A DNA stretch of 50,060 nucleotides from UBA11579 sp039714215 (GTDB lineage Bacteria > Chloroflexota > Anaerolineae > Anaerolineales > UBA11579), in the NCBI GenBank assembly GCA_039714215.1, contig JBDLJU010000003.1, forward strand, positions 1-50,060. Direction: 5' to 3'. Positions 15,949 to 24,350 of this stretch are shown piece by piece. The position numbers were made by a program, and so were the translations under genes. How positions within the stretch are numbered: position 1 is the first letter of the stretch; every line of letters begins with the position of its first letter. Under the pieces are notes generated by a model, which searched no databases, was not told the origin of the DNA, and saw nothing but the letters and a program-made list of their open reading frames with translations.

Positions 15949-16021
15949 TGGACCCAGTGGGATTCGAACCCACGACCTCCTCAATGCCATTGAGGCGCGC
16001 TCCCAACTGCGCCATGGGCCC
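15949..16021 (-). tRNA. tRNA-Ala (anticodon GGC)
   Basis: A 73-nt cloverleaf. The acceptor stem GGGCCCA pairs with TGGGTCC and includes the G3-U70 pair that marks alanine tRNAs. The anticodon stem is CCTCA/TGAGG with loop ATGGCAT (anticodon GGC). The T arm has GTGGG-TTCGAAT-CCCAC. The discriminator base is A, and the 3' CCA is not fully encoded. It is co-oriented with, and 47 nt downstream of, a second tRNA-Ala. Confidence 0.96.
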
Positions 16022-16068
16022 ATATTTATTTATGATGTGCCAGCCCACACCTGTGGGAAAATCAGCAG

Positions 16069-16141
16069 TGGACCTGGCGGGATTCGAACCCGCGACCTCA
16101 TCAGTGCGATTGATGCGCGCTCCCAACTGCGCTACAGGCCC
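16069..16141 (-). tRNA. tRNA-Ala (anticodon CGC)
   Basis: A 73-nt cloverleaf. Acceptor GGGCCTG pairs with CAGGTCC, again with G3-U70. The anticodon stem CATCA/TGATG encloses loop ATCGCAC (anticodon CGC), and the D arm is identical to that of the other tRNA-Ala. CCA is not encoded. A small hairpin (CCCACA/TGTGGG, 16044-16057) between the two tRNAs could guide processing. Confidence 0.96.
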
Positions 16142-16159
16142 GAATCTCAGCAGTGAGAA

Positions 16160-16188
16160 ATTGTACCTGAGGCATTTGCGGATGTCAA
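16160..16188 (-). promoter_or_regulatory. Strong promoter of the tRNA-Ala pair
   Basis: A perfect TTGACA (16183-16188), a 17-nt spacer and TACAAT (16160-16165) on the minus strand lie about 20 nt before the first tRNA. Confidence 0.88.
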
Positions 16189-16222
16189 GCAATTTAGCCA
16201 ACAGCTATCAGGGTCCGAATTA

Positions 16223-16231
16223 TGCTATAAT
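16223..16231 (+). promoter_or_regulatory. Extended -10 promoter for the first TadG-like gene
   Basis: TGC-TATAAT is an extended -10 element with no clear -35. It would give a leader of about 190 nt before the ATG at 16429. The leader (16240-16428) has a small GCCGC-ACA-GCGGC hairpin and an AAGGAG site, but no riboswitch I recognise. Confidence 0.55.
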
Positions 16232-16428
16232 GAAACTCAGAAGCGTACCTATTTACAACAAAATATTCCAACCAACTAAGACGTCGCACCACCCTAGCTA
16301 TCGTCCCCAGCCGCACAGCGGCCCGCAGCGAAGCGATTAAGATTTGTTGTATGGAACGAGGTTTTTATGTTTAACCTTGTGATATTTAATAGGCGCTATT
16401 ATCGTACTTATAGCAAGGAGTTAAGGAA

Positions 16429-17760
16429 ATGCGCAATCAGAAAGAAAGTGGGCAAGTAATCGTTCTTCTGGTAGTGGGGATCATTTCATTATTGGGGTTT
16501 TCAGCATTAGCAATTGATGGTGCCCGGCTGTTCTCCGAAAAAAGAAACTTGCAGGGTGTCTCCGACACCGCGGCCTTCACTGCAGCGACCTATGTAGGTC
16601 AATATGAACCCTATCAAATTTTCACCAACTGGTATTCTGGCAGTAGAATTGAGCCGCATGCTGAGCAGGCCGCCTTAGAAATAATTCGTCAAAATGGGTA
16701 TACCGATCAAATTTACAATCCTTTCGGCGGCAATGACCGGCTCAGGATCACCATCGACCCGATTACCTCGGGCACCGAATTCACTCCCTACATCGTCAAG
16801 GTGACCCTGATTTCCGAAGTAGACCCAATTTTTGCCCAACTGGTCTACCATGGCGAGATTTTAGCAAATGCATACACTGAAGCAATTGTCTGGCCGAAGA
16901 TGAATGCGGCCTATGGCCGTGCGATTTTCTCGACCGCCACCAGCGGTGACAAAAGGATCGAATTCATCGGCAATGCCACCCTCAACGTAACCGGTTCTGG
17001 TATTTTTGCTAACTCGAATGGCAGCTCTGCGATTTATGCTTCAGGCAGCGTAAATGTTGACATCCAGGGTGCGGTTACTTCTGCCGGAGGAATCTATAAT
17101 AACAATAACATCATGATCGCCCAGAGTTTTCAGAGCAATGCCCAGACCCTCCCCCTGATGCCTGTCCCTACCCCTGAAAAATGCAGCTCGATGGCTACTT
17201 CGGTCGAAACTTTTGACGCGATCAGCGGGATCACCTGGCACACAGCAGGAAGGTACACCAGCGCATCTACGACCGTGATCAGCAGCGGGCACCACGTCTT
17301 TGAATCAGGCTGGTACTGCTTTGACGAACAGCTCCATATCTCAGGAGGGATCGTCGAGTCGGAACCGGAAGGTGTCATGTTTTATTTCCCAGACAGCGGC
17401 AATGGTTTTTCCGCTTCAGGTGGCACCATCGACCTTAGAGCCGCTCAAAATGGACAGGCGGATGACAGCGCAGGAAACAATTGGGACGGGATGTTAGTCT
17501 ATATCGACCCGACCAATGTTGGCGTGTTTTCAGTGCAGGGGGGAACAGGGTCACACCTGGAAGGCACCATTTATGCCCCTGGTCCTGCCTCAAACGATAC
17601 TGACCCGAAATGCTCACTGTCGGGCAGTGGAACGACGGACGCATACAATGTTCAATTGGTCTGCTATTCATTATCAATTTCCGGAAACGCGGGTCTCAAC
17701 CTGTTCTATGACGACACCAAGGTCTACGAAGCTCCGGTCACCATCAATTTAGAGGAGTAA
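16429..17760 (+). CDS. TadG-like surface protein (paralogue 1)
   Basis: A 443-residue protein. The N-terminus (SGQVIVLLVVGIISLLGFSALAIDGARLF) is the TadE/TadG-like membrane anchor of Flp pilus-assembly proteins, followed by the conserved LQGVSDTAAFTAA segment. From about residue 160 a beta-rich region with many Gly, Ser and Asn residues (NATLNVTGSGIFANS and similar) follows, and it should lie outside the cell. Cys residues near the end may form disulphides. No Tad ATPase or prepilin peptidase is next to it. A paralogue with the same layout follows 228 nt downstream. A surface or pseudopilus role is likely; the exact function is unknown. Confidence 0.82.
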   Translation: MRNQKESGQVIVLLVVGIISLLGFSALAIDGARLFSEKRNLQGVSDTAAFTAATYVGQYEPYQIFTNWYSGSRIEPHAEQAALEIIRQNGYTDQIYNPFGGNDRLRITIDPITSGTEFTPYIVKVTLISEVDPIFAQLVYHGEILANAYTEAIVWPKMNAAYGRAIFSTATSGDKRIEFIGNATLNVTGSGIFANSNGSSAIYASGSVNVDIQGAVTSAGGIYNNNNIMIAQSFQSNAQTLPLMPVPTPEKCSSMATSVETFDAISGITWHTAGRYTSASTTVISSGHHVFESGWYCFDEQLHISGGIVESEPEGVMFYFPDSGNGFSASGGTIDLRAAQNGQADDSAGNNWDGMLVYIDPTNVGVFSVQGGTGSHLEGTIYAPGPASNDTDPKCSLSGSGTTDAYNVQLVCYSLSISGNAGLNLFYDDTKVYEAPVTINLEE

Positions 17761-17811
17761 TTGAACCGAAAGAATTTTTTAAATTAGAACGAACGAAGTT
17801 CGGTCAAGAAA

Positions 17812-17841
17812 ACAGAGAGTCTAAAGCTCTCTGTTTTTTTA
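17812..17841 (+). terminator. Terminator after TadG-like gene 1
   Basis: ACAGAGAG (17812-17819) pairs with CTCTCTGT (17827-17834) around a 7-nt loop, followed by a run of T. Confidence 0.85.
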
Positions 17842-17988
17842 TATTTCACCAATTCCCTTCCGACTTGGAGATAGTCAAAGGATGCTCCATGCAGAAATTT
17901 CCTAAAACAAGTTTGTAACTTTTTTCTATTTTTACCGTCTATGAATATACGCTTCTCAAATAACTTGGGTTCGAAGGGAAACCATTTA

Positions 17989-19311
17989 ATGAGAAAACGA
18001 AATGAAAGCGGGCAAGTGATTGTCCTGATGGTAGTGGGAATAATCTCATTACTGGGATTTTCTGCATTGGCAATTGATGGCGCCAGACTGTTTTCCGAAC
18101 AAAGAACACTGCAGGGAGTCTCCGACACCGCCGCCTTCACAGCCGCGGCTTATGTCGGTGAATATGACCCCTATGTAATTTACACAAATTGGTACACAGG
18201 CCTCAGAATTGAACCTCATGCAGAGCAAGCAGCCTTAGATAGAATTCGTTCAAACGGGTACACCGACCAACAATATAATCCTTTTGGCGGTAATGACTTA
18301 CTAAGGATTACGATTGATCCGGTTACCACAGGCACTGAATTCACTTCCTACATCGTCAAAATCACCCTGATATCCGAGGTAGAACCAATTTTTGCCCAGC
18401 TGATCTACCATGAGCCTATTATGGCAAATGCGTATACGGAAGCAGTCATCTGGCCAAAGATGAACGCCGCCTATGGCAGAGCAATTTTCGCAACAGCCAC
18501 GGGCGGTGGTCGTAGAATTGAATTCATTGGCAATGCCACGATCAACGTAGATGGTTCCGGGATATTTTCCAACTCTTCTGATGGCGGCTCGGTCTATGCT
18601 TCAGGCAGCTCCGCAGCTGATATTGAAGGCGCCGTTACCACCGTTGGTGGCGTTTATAATGAGGGGAATCTTACCTCAGGCGGGGTCGTCCAGGGCGCAC
18701 AAACGCTCCCTCTCTTGCCCGTGCCCACACCTGAACGATGCAGCTCTCTCCCAACCTCGGTTGTGAGCTACGATGCGATCAACGGGATATACTGGCACTC
18801 AGCTGGCAGGATCACCAGCCTTGATGTGATCAACAGCGACCACCACATTTTTGAATCCGGTTGGTACTGCGTCCACACTGATTTCAAAGTAACTGGCGGG
18901 ATTGTCGAATCTGAACCAGGCGGCTTGATGTTGTATTTCCCGGATAATAACACCAGCTTCCTCGTCAATGGTGGAGTCGTCGACCTGAGCGCTGCCCAAA
19001 ACGGCGAAGCAGACGACTCAGAGGAGAATATCTGGGATGGCATGTTAGTCTATATTGATCCCTCCAATATCGGAATATTTTCAATGGCAGGCAATGCTGG
19101 TTCGCACCTTGAAGGCACGATTTATGCCCCTGGCCCTCCTCAAAATGATGAAAGCCCAAAGTGCATCCTGGCTGGCAGCGGGATGGCCGACGCCTACAAC
19201 GTACAGTTCATCTGCTATTCAATTTCACTATCTGGAAACTCAGGTTTAAATTTGGTCTACGACAGCAGCAAAGTTTACGAATCCCCGGTAATGGTTAATT
19301 TGGAAGAGTAA
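17989..19311 (+). CDS. TadG-like surface protein (paralogue 2)
   Basis: A 440-residue paralogue of the preceding gene, with the same anchor (SGQVIVLMVVGIISLLGFSALAIDGARLF), the LQGVSDTAAFTAA segment and a colinear beta-rich ectodomain to the VNLEE C-terminus. Both DNA and protein are very similar in the first ~170 residues and more diverged in the middle (residues about 190-300), suggesting tandem duplication followed by faster change of exposed parts. The start at 17989 is chosen over 17941 because a GAAGGGA site precedes it and the paralogue begins at the same place. Confidence 0.82.
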   Translation: MRKRNESGQVIVLMVVGIISLLGFSALAIDGARLFSEQRTLQGVSDTAAFTAAAYVGEYDPYVIYTNWYTGLRIEPHAEQAALDRIRSNGYTDQQYNPFGGNDLLRITIDPVTTGTEFTSYIVKITLISEVEPIFAQLIYHEPIMANAYTEAVIWPKMNAAYGRAIFATATGGGRRIEFIGNATINVDGSGIFSNSSDGGSVYASGSSAADIEGAVTTVGGVYNEGNLTSGGVVQGAQTLPLLPVPTPERCSSLPTSVVSYDAINGIYWHSAGRITSLDVINSDHHIFESGWYCVHTDFKVTGGIVESEPGGLMLYFPDNNTSFLVNGGVVDLSAAQNGEADDSEENIWDGMLVYIDPSNIGIFSMAGNAGSHLEGTIYAPGPPQNDESPKCILAGSGMADAYNVQFICYSISLSGNSGLNLVYDSSKVYESPVMVNLEE

Positions 19312-19390
19312 TTGCCTGAAATTCAGTGAACCAGAGTGTTTTTAAGAAGTTTAACCAATATTACTAAATCAGACTTCGTTCGATCAACAT

Positions 19391-19426
19391 AATCAACTGG
19401 GAGCCTACTCCCAGTTGATTTTTTTT
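19391..19426 (+). terminator. Terminator after TadG-like gene 2
   Basis: A 13-bp perfect stem (19391-19403 with 19408-19420) with loop CCTA is followed by a run of T. Confidence 0.9.
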
Positions 19427-19547
19427 CCAGGCCTAGTTCTTTTTACTATTAAAGTATAATTGCTAAGAATAAGCTTTGGGCCTCCGGTTAACCGAAGCCA
19501 TTCTTCCATCCAAGATTGAACATTCCAAGAAAGTAATAGGATTCCGA

Positions 19548-20363
19548 ATGGACGAGAATCAAATCAAACTTCCTGATCAATTTTCAACCATCACCAAATT
19601 AGGGAAACCAATCGAGATCTTCCAGGCCAAATCTTATCTCATCCTGCAGATCATCTTAGCCTTCTTGTTCCTGGTCATTTCGGGAGGGTTGTTTGTTTAC
19701 AGCACATACCTCGGTTTTGATTTATGGAATAAACAATACTACCCACCAATTATCATTAAGACCCTGCTGCCCTGGTTTCTAGGTCTGATTGCGGCGGTGG
19801 TAATCACCGTACTGATCGGTTGGCAGATTTACTCAAGCCGGAAAAAAGCAGCCGTGGTCTATAAGAACGGATTTGCCTATTCAGACTTCCGGGGGGTTAA
19901 AAGCTGTCCATGGGACCAGATCAAATCGGTCACCGCCAAAGTTGTGCGTAACTATACCTACGGGATCTACATCGGGACTGCCCATACCTACACCCTGATC
20001 AATCTCAACGATGAAAAACTGACGATCAATGACTCACTCTCCAAAGTAGAGCGGTTCTATGACCTGCTGCAGAATAAGTCGCTTCAATCCCGCTACCAGC
20101 GCTCCGCCGACCAGTACAACCTCGGCAAACAGGTCAACTTTGGACCGATTTCAATCAGCAAGGGGCAAGGCCTGCTGATTGGCAAGAAGTCCTACCCCTG
20201 GGACGGGATCGCCGAGGTCTCCATCCATCAAGGGATGCTCTCGATCAAAAAGAAGGACGGAGGCTGGTTCAGCGGAGCAACGGCTAGCAGCAGTGCGATC
20301 CCTAACCTGCATGTACTCCTCTCGATCATCGACCAAATTGTTGGTATCCAAACAGGAAGCTAA
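19548..20363 (+). CDS. Two-TM membrane protein of unknown function (DUF6585-like)
   Basis: A 271-residue protein from the ATG at 19548. A cytoplasmic N-terminus of about 25 residues precedes two transmembrane helices (ILQIILAFLFLVISGGLFVY and LLPWFLGLIAAVVITVLIGW). About 150 residues follow with repeated PH-like strands and two W-D-[QG]-I turns (CPWDQIKSV, YPWDGIAEV), resembling proteins labelled DUF6585. That assignment is tentative. The lipoprotein gene starts 2 nt after its stop, so the two are co-transcribed. A TATAAT at 19455-19460 is a likely -10 box. Confidence 0.7.
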   Translation: MDENQIKLPDQFSTITKLGKPIEIFQAKSYLILQIILAFLFLVISGGLFVYSTYLGFDLWNKQYYPPIIIKTLLPWFLGLIAAVVITVLIGWQIYSSRKKAAVVYKNGFAYSDFRGVKSCPWDQIKSVTAKVVRNYTYGIYIGTAHTYTLINLNDEKLTINDSLSKVERFYDLLQNKSLQSRYQRSADQYNLGKQVNFGPISISKGQGLLIGKKSYPWDGIAEVSIHQGMLSIKKKDGGWFSGATASSSAIPNLHVLLSIIDQIVGIQTGS

Positions 20364-20365
20364 AA

Positions 20366-21169
20366 ATGTCATCTAACCCTTCAAATCGCTTCACCCAGTG
20401 GCTGATTTTATTTTCCTTGATGATCAGTTTAACTCTCTCAGGCTGCTCCGTGGTTGAGAGTCTGATCCCTACTGCGACCAACACCGCCACGCAAACCCCA
20501 ACGAAAACCCATACGCCTACCGCAACTGCAACATATACCCCGACCTCCACATCGACGCACACCCCAACTGTTACAGATACCCCTACAATTACTCCCACAC
20601 CTACGATCACACCCACGCCGACAATCACTCCTTCTCCCACCTTCGACTTCCCCGACATCACGGTAACGATCAATGCCAACTGCCGTTGGGGACCAGGATT
20701 GGCCTACATGCACGCCATCACCGTATACGAAGGTGAGCATGGTCTTGTCCACGGCCGGAATTACAGCGGCACCTGGCTTTATATTCTCCCCGATAGCTGG
20801 AACAAACGCTGCTGGGTCTCTGCTTCTGTTGTCGACGTGGTCGGTGATGTGTTTACGGTCGTCCCGTACACCTCCCCACTGCCCTATACCAGTTTCATCG
20901 GACCGCCGAAAAATGTACAGGCCACGCGCAACGGCAACGAGGTCACCGTAACGTGGGATTCCGTCTCAGTAAAACCTGAAGATGCCCGCGGCTACCTGAT
21001 CGAGGCGACACTGTGCCAGGATGGCGCTCAGTACGATACTGCAGTTTACACCGAGGGCACCAGCTATACCTTCATAGATTTCACCAATTGCGGCTCAAGC
21101 TCAGGGGGACGACTGTATGCCGGTGAAAAACACGGCTATACCCAGCCAGTCACGATCCCATGGCCGTAA
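20366..21169 (+). CDS. Lipoprotein with Thr/Pro linker, SH3-like and fibronectin-like domains
   Basis: A 267-residue secreted lipoprotein. The signal peptide ends in lipobox LSGC. About 60 residues of TPT/TAT repeats form a wall-spanning linker. An SH3b-like module follows (ITVTINANCRWGPGLAYMHA, YSGTWLYIL, CWVSASVV). A fibronectin type III-like segment ends the protein (PPKNVQATRNGNEVTVTWDSV). This layout is common in Anaerolineae. It probably binds cell-surface polymer or protein. It starts 2 nt after the preceding membrane protein gene. The linker DNA is a short-period repeat, so its length may vary between strains. Confidence 0.78.
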   Translation: MSSNPSNRFTQWLILFSLMISLTLSGCSVVESLIPTATNTATQTPTKTHTPTATATYTPTSTSTHTPTVTDTPTITPTPTITPTPTITPSPTFDFPDITVTINANCRWGPGLAYMHAITVYEGEHGLVHGRNYSGTWLYILPDSWNKRCWVSASVVDVVGDVFTVVPYTSPLPYTSFIGPPKNVQATRNGNEVTVTWDSVSVKPEDARGYLIEATLCQDGAQYDTAVYTEGTSYTFIDFTNCGSSSGGRLYAGEKHGYTQPVTIPWP

Positions 21170-21310
21170 GAGCATCACTGAACCAATCGCTGCAGGATAA
21201 ACAATCACCCGGGTAATCGTCCCTGCCCTTAAACCAATTTTCCTAATTTCCATAGTTTTTGTGTTTTTTTCTATATAATAGAGCTATGTTAATTAGTTAG
21301 GAGGAAGAAA

Positions 21311-22381
21311 ATGCGTTTGAAACCAAATTTAAGATTCTTTTTGATTGTGCTTGTTTTGATCTCAATTTCCCTGGCCTGCGGTATTGATATCGACACAGGC
21401 AACAACGGGACGAACCCGCCAGAGCAAGCCTCTCCCACAGACACATCCCAACCGCCTGCGGACCCCGGTCAGCCAGATCAACCCCAAACCCCAACGGACA
21501 CCTCACCGCCGCCAGCTACAGTTCCCCCAGTCCCCCCCACGGATACGCCCTGCGAACCGGATTCGGAATTCGTTGCCGACCTTAACATCCCCGATGGCAC
21601 CCTGATCGCCCCAGGAGCAACCTTCACAAAATCATGGCGCATCGAAAATGACGGCACCTGCACCTGGGACAGCACCTATACCTGGGAGCAGATCGACAGC
21701 AGCGGCAACAAACTGCTCGCTTCTGTTTTGGTGATGCCGATCGCGTCTACCGTCGCACCTGGCGGCACACTCGAAATTACCGTTACCCTGACCTTGTCTG
21801 CCACCGCGACTGTCGGCGAGCGCTATGACGCCTTTTTCCAGATGCGCTCCCCAGGCGGTGACCTGTTCGGCACCCATCCTTACGCCCGAATCTATGCTGC
21901 CCCGCACGCCGGGGTCTGCCCGGTGGGACCCAGCGGACAAAGTTTGTTCATCAACACTTCTGAAAAGTTCTGCTTCCTTTACCCCACCGGATACAATGCC
22001 TATATTGGGGCAACTGGAAGCAGCCATGTCAACGAACCACCGGCAACCCAGGGTGAACAAATTTTACCTTCAGTTAGTATTACCAACTACGGCTCCAGCG
22101 GTGGATTGGGGACTAACGCATGGGCAGCCTCGATGATATCCAGCTGGGAAGCGCCGGCCTCACCAGCAGTGGTAACAAATACCGAGGTCGGTGGGATCCA
22201 TGCCAAGTCTGCTGCAGGTTTACCTGGGATCGTCACTGTCACTTCCGTATTCCTGGTACATGATGGGGACGGTTGGGTGTTCACGATCCAACCGGTATAC
22301 AGCGGGATGCCCGTCCGAACCACAACTGCCCTGGAGCTTTGGGAAATTGTCAGACTGTCCTTCACGTTCTACGGACCCTAA
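21311..22381 (+). CDS. Lipoprotein with Pro/Thr linker and NBR1-type Ig-like domain
   Basis: A 356-residue lipoprotein. The signal peptide ends at lipobox LACG. A Pro/Thr/Gln linker of about 60 residues precedes an Ig-like domain of the NBR1 central type (IPDGTLIAPGATFTKSWRIE, NDGTCTW, PGGTLEITVTL, DAFFQMRSPGGDLFG). A further C-terminal region of about 130 residues with several Cys is not recognised. An AGGAGGA site and a TATAAT at 21274-21279 lie upstream. A surface adhesion or binding role is likely. Confidence 0.8.
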   Translation: MRLKPNLRFFLIVLVLISISLACGIDIDTGNNGTNPPEQASPTDTSQPPADPGQPDQPQTPTDTSPPPATVPPVPPTDTPCEPDSEFVADLNIPDGTLIAPGATFTKSWRIENDGTCTWDSTYTWEQIDSSGNKLLASVLVMPIASTVAPGGTLEITVTLTLSATATVGERYDAFFQMRSPGGDLFGTHPYARIYAAPHAGVCPVGPSGQSLFINTSEKFCFLYPTGYNAYIGATGSSHVNEPPATQGEQILPSVSITNYGSSGGLGTNAWAASMISSWEAPASPAVVTNTEVGGIHAKSAAGLPGIVTVTSVFLVHDGDGWVFTIQPVYSGMPVRTTTALELWEIVRLSFTFYGP

Positions 22382-22413
22382 TATCAAACAATTCAGTTAA
22401 TCGATAGAATTGA

Positions 22414-22443
22414 AAACCGCCTCAGGAAATACTGAGGCGGTTT
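22414..22443. terminator. Bidirectional terminator between convergent genes
   Basis: A 12-bp perfect stem (22414-22425 with 22432-22443) with a 6-nt loop is flanked by A and T tracts on both sides. It serves the lipoprotein gene (plus) and the PH-like protein gene (minus). Confidence 0.85.
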
Positions 22444-22463
22444 CTCTTAACTAATAGATTCCT

Positions 22464-23534
22464 CTACCCAGCTTGAGCATTAACCAATTCAACACCCAGG
22501 TTTACCAGTTCCTCGGTTTCACTGTCTTTCAGCTCACCAAGACAGCTGAGATAGGCACCATTCGGCGAGAACAAGATCACCAGCTGGCTGAAATTATCCG
22601 TTTGTTTCACCCCCTGGCGCAATGGATGTCGCTCCGCCCAGTCTGACAATGACCCCACAACCAAAGAAGACAGCAGGCGTTTTGCGCCAATCGGATCACT
22701 GGCGTAGCATAAAAAATGTTCATCTAATCGGTGATCTTCAATTTCCATCTGATCAGCGCGATCAATATTGGGCGTATCCGCATCCCCAAATCCATACATG
22801 CGCATGGACTGGCGGAAAAGAGTTTTACCCATCATTGCCATGATCTTCTTGCCACTCTCCTGACCTTCAAGCTTCTGTGCCAGATACAAGAATTGCCCAG
22901 GATAGGTGAAATCCTTGGAGAGCCAACGAGTTACTGGTGATGCGCCAAGTGGGATTGTTTGCATCTGCCAGCGCACGCCGTTGGTTTCTTGTGCGGCCAT
23001 TTCGTCGAGAGCCACCCCATTTGGCTGGTAAGCTTCCGAGAACAACTTAGATCCCATTTCCAGCATGCCCATGGTGGTCTGGTCATGCCCGCCAACCCCA
23101 ACTGCCAATCGGATTTTTTCTGCGGCAGTTTCATTACGTAATGCCCCGCCGGAGTAATAACTGCGCAGTGGATAGGTTTCCCCGTCTTTCATGGCAATCA
23201 CCACCCGATAGGAAGGGCTGTTGCGGTTATCTCGTCTGCGAGACTGCTGCACAAAGACTGACTGAATATTACTCACGGGAAGTTCATCGACCTTTCTACT
23301 AATAATTCCGATCCTCCGGAGGAGCAGCACCCGGCGGCTGTCAGCAAATTCTACAATTAACAACCTTGACAAGAGCAGAACCAGCAATCCAGCCCCTGCT
23401 ATCCCAATGGTTATGCCAATCGACATCGACTGATAATACCCATAGATCGCAACCGCAAAAAGTATCAATGCAACCGTCCAGATATTTATCGGGTACTCTC
23501 GGATTATTTCTTCCCTCTGCCGGCTGTCCATCAT
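22464..23534 (-). CDS. Membrane protein of unknown function with PH-like domain
   Basis: A 356-residue protein. Two N-terminal transmembrane helices (WTVALILFAVAIYGYY and IGIAGAGLLVLLLSRLLIV) are followed by a bPH2-like segment (VLLLRRIGIISRKVDELPVSNIQSV). About 220 residues of predicted cytoplasmic protein follow that I do not recognise. The ATG pair at the start follows a GAGGGA site. It is convergent with the lipoprotein gene. Confidence 0.7.
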   Translation of the reverse strand: MMDSRQREEIIREYPINIWTVALILFAVAIYGYYQSMSIGITIGIAGAGLLVLLLSRLLIVEFADSRRVLLLRRIGIISRKVDELPVSNIQSVFVQQSRRRDNRNSPSYRVVIAMKDGETYPLRSYYSGGALRNETAAEKIRLAVGVGGHDQTTMGMLEMGSKLFSEAYQPNGVALDEMAAQETNGVRWQMQTIPLGASPVTRWLSKDFTYPGQFLYLAQKLEGQESGKKIMAMMGKTLFRQSMRMYGFGDADTPNIDRADQMEIEDHRLDEHFLCYASDPIGAKRLLSSLVVGSLSDWAERHPLRQGVKQTDNFSQLVILFSPNGAYLSCLGELKDSETEELVNLGVELVNAQAG

Positions 23535-23635
23535 CTGATCCCTCCATTCATCTCTGAAAAGGCTTACTCCATCAAAAAATCGTCTTTCAATCAGCTAAGA
23601 TCGTCTTCAGCATCAATTTCTAATTTTTTCGTTAA

Positions 23636-23671
23636 CTGACACTTATCTCTTATGATTGTACATTATACAAT
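23636..23671 (+). promoter_or_regulatory. Promoter with overlapping dyad before the collapsed AOR gene
   Basis: CTGACA (23636-23641), 17 nt, then TACATT (23659-23664). A dyad ATTGTA-N5-TACAAT (23655-23671) overlaps the -10 box and could be an operator. A GGAG site precedes the ATG at 23705. Confidence 0.55.
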
Positions 23672-23704
23672 TATTTAATCAAAAACGTTTAACTGGAGAT
23701 CAGT

Positions 23705-24112
23705 ATGCCCTACGGAAATCATGAGAAGATACTACCCGTCCACCTCAATACGGGAGAGATCCAGATTGAATTCCAAGATGAATCCTTTTACCGCAAATAT
23801 ATGGACGGCAGCGCTTTGGGAGTCTATTACTTGCTCAAACACACCCCCGCAAGCACCGACCCGCTCTCCCCAGAAAACACCCTGGTGCTGGCGCTCAGCT
23901 TGCTTACCGGTGCACCCATCTCTGGCCAGAGCCGGATCACTGCCGTGGCTAAATCGCCACTTACCGGCGGTAAAAGCGATGGCAATCTTTCCCATCCTGA
24001 GGAGTTGGAAGATGCCAAAAACATCTACTACCAACTGGCTGGCTGGAACGAACAAGTCAACCCCACCAAAGAGACCTTAGGTTCCCTGGGATTGGAATGG
24101 TTAACGGATTAG
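23705..24112 (+). pseudogene. Aldehyde:ferredoxin oxidoreductase collapsed by in-frame deletion
   Basis: The 135-residue frame joins two ends of a tungsten aldehyde:ferredoxin oxidoreductase (usual length about 600). Residues 1-95 match the N-terminal domain: KILPVHLNTGEI, YRKYMDGSALGVYYLLK, DPLSPENTLVL, LLTGAP and VAKSPLTGG. Residues about 100-135 match the extreme C-terminus (YYQLAGWNE, PTKETLGSLGLEWL). All cofactor-binding parts, including the 4Fe-4S cysteines and pterin motifs, are missing. Because the deletion kept the frame and the promoter and ribosome-binding site are intact, a small protein may still be made, but it cannot be an AOR enzyme. Confidence 0.82.
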
Positions 24113-24122
24113 ACAAAAAGCA

Positions 24123-24143
24123 AATCAGGAGTTAAGCCTGATT
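24123..24143 (+). terminator. Possible weak terminator after the AOR remnant
   Basis: AATCAGG (24123-24129) pairs with CCTGATT (24137-24143) around a 7-nt loop, without a clear T-run. The rest of 24144-24281 holds nothing recognised. Confidence 0.3.
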
Positions 24144-24281
24144 AGAAACTAAAACAGGGAGCAGGTGCTTCGTTTAAAGTCATGGCTACCCGCAGGCCAA
24201 AAATCACGATTAAAGACCTGCGCTACCAAAAAACATCTCCCAATATTCATGCCTGCTCCTCACCGCGGACCGCGCTCAAAT

Positions 24282-24289
24282 GCTATAAT
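24282..24289 (+). promoter_or_regulatory. Extended -10 promoter of the peptidase/esterase genes
   Basis: GC-TATAAT preceded by T gives TGCTATAAT, the same extended -10 as at 16223-16231. The leader to the GTG start at 24351 would be about 55 nt and has a GGAG site. Confidence 0.5.
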
Positions 24290-24350
24290 TAAATCTAGCA
24301 AAATCAATTAGCCAACTACCAACCAGCCAATATCCAGGAGCTATTTAATC

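Noticed and set aside
15948..16340. Open frame across the tRNA region
   Set aside because: It reads through two tRNA-Ala genes; the GFEPTTS-like text is the usual tRNA artefact.
16240..16428. Riboswitch (for example c-di-GMP type) in the TadG-like leader
   Set aside because: No conserved core could be matched; only a small GC hairpin is visible.
20470..20640. Short-period repeat as a CRISPR or minisatellite
   Set aside because: It encodes the Thr/Pro linker of a lipoprotein; unit length and codon phase explain it. No CRISPR array was found anywhere in the window.
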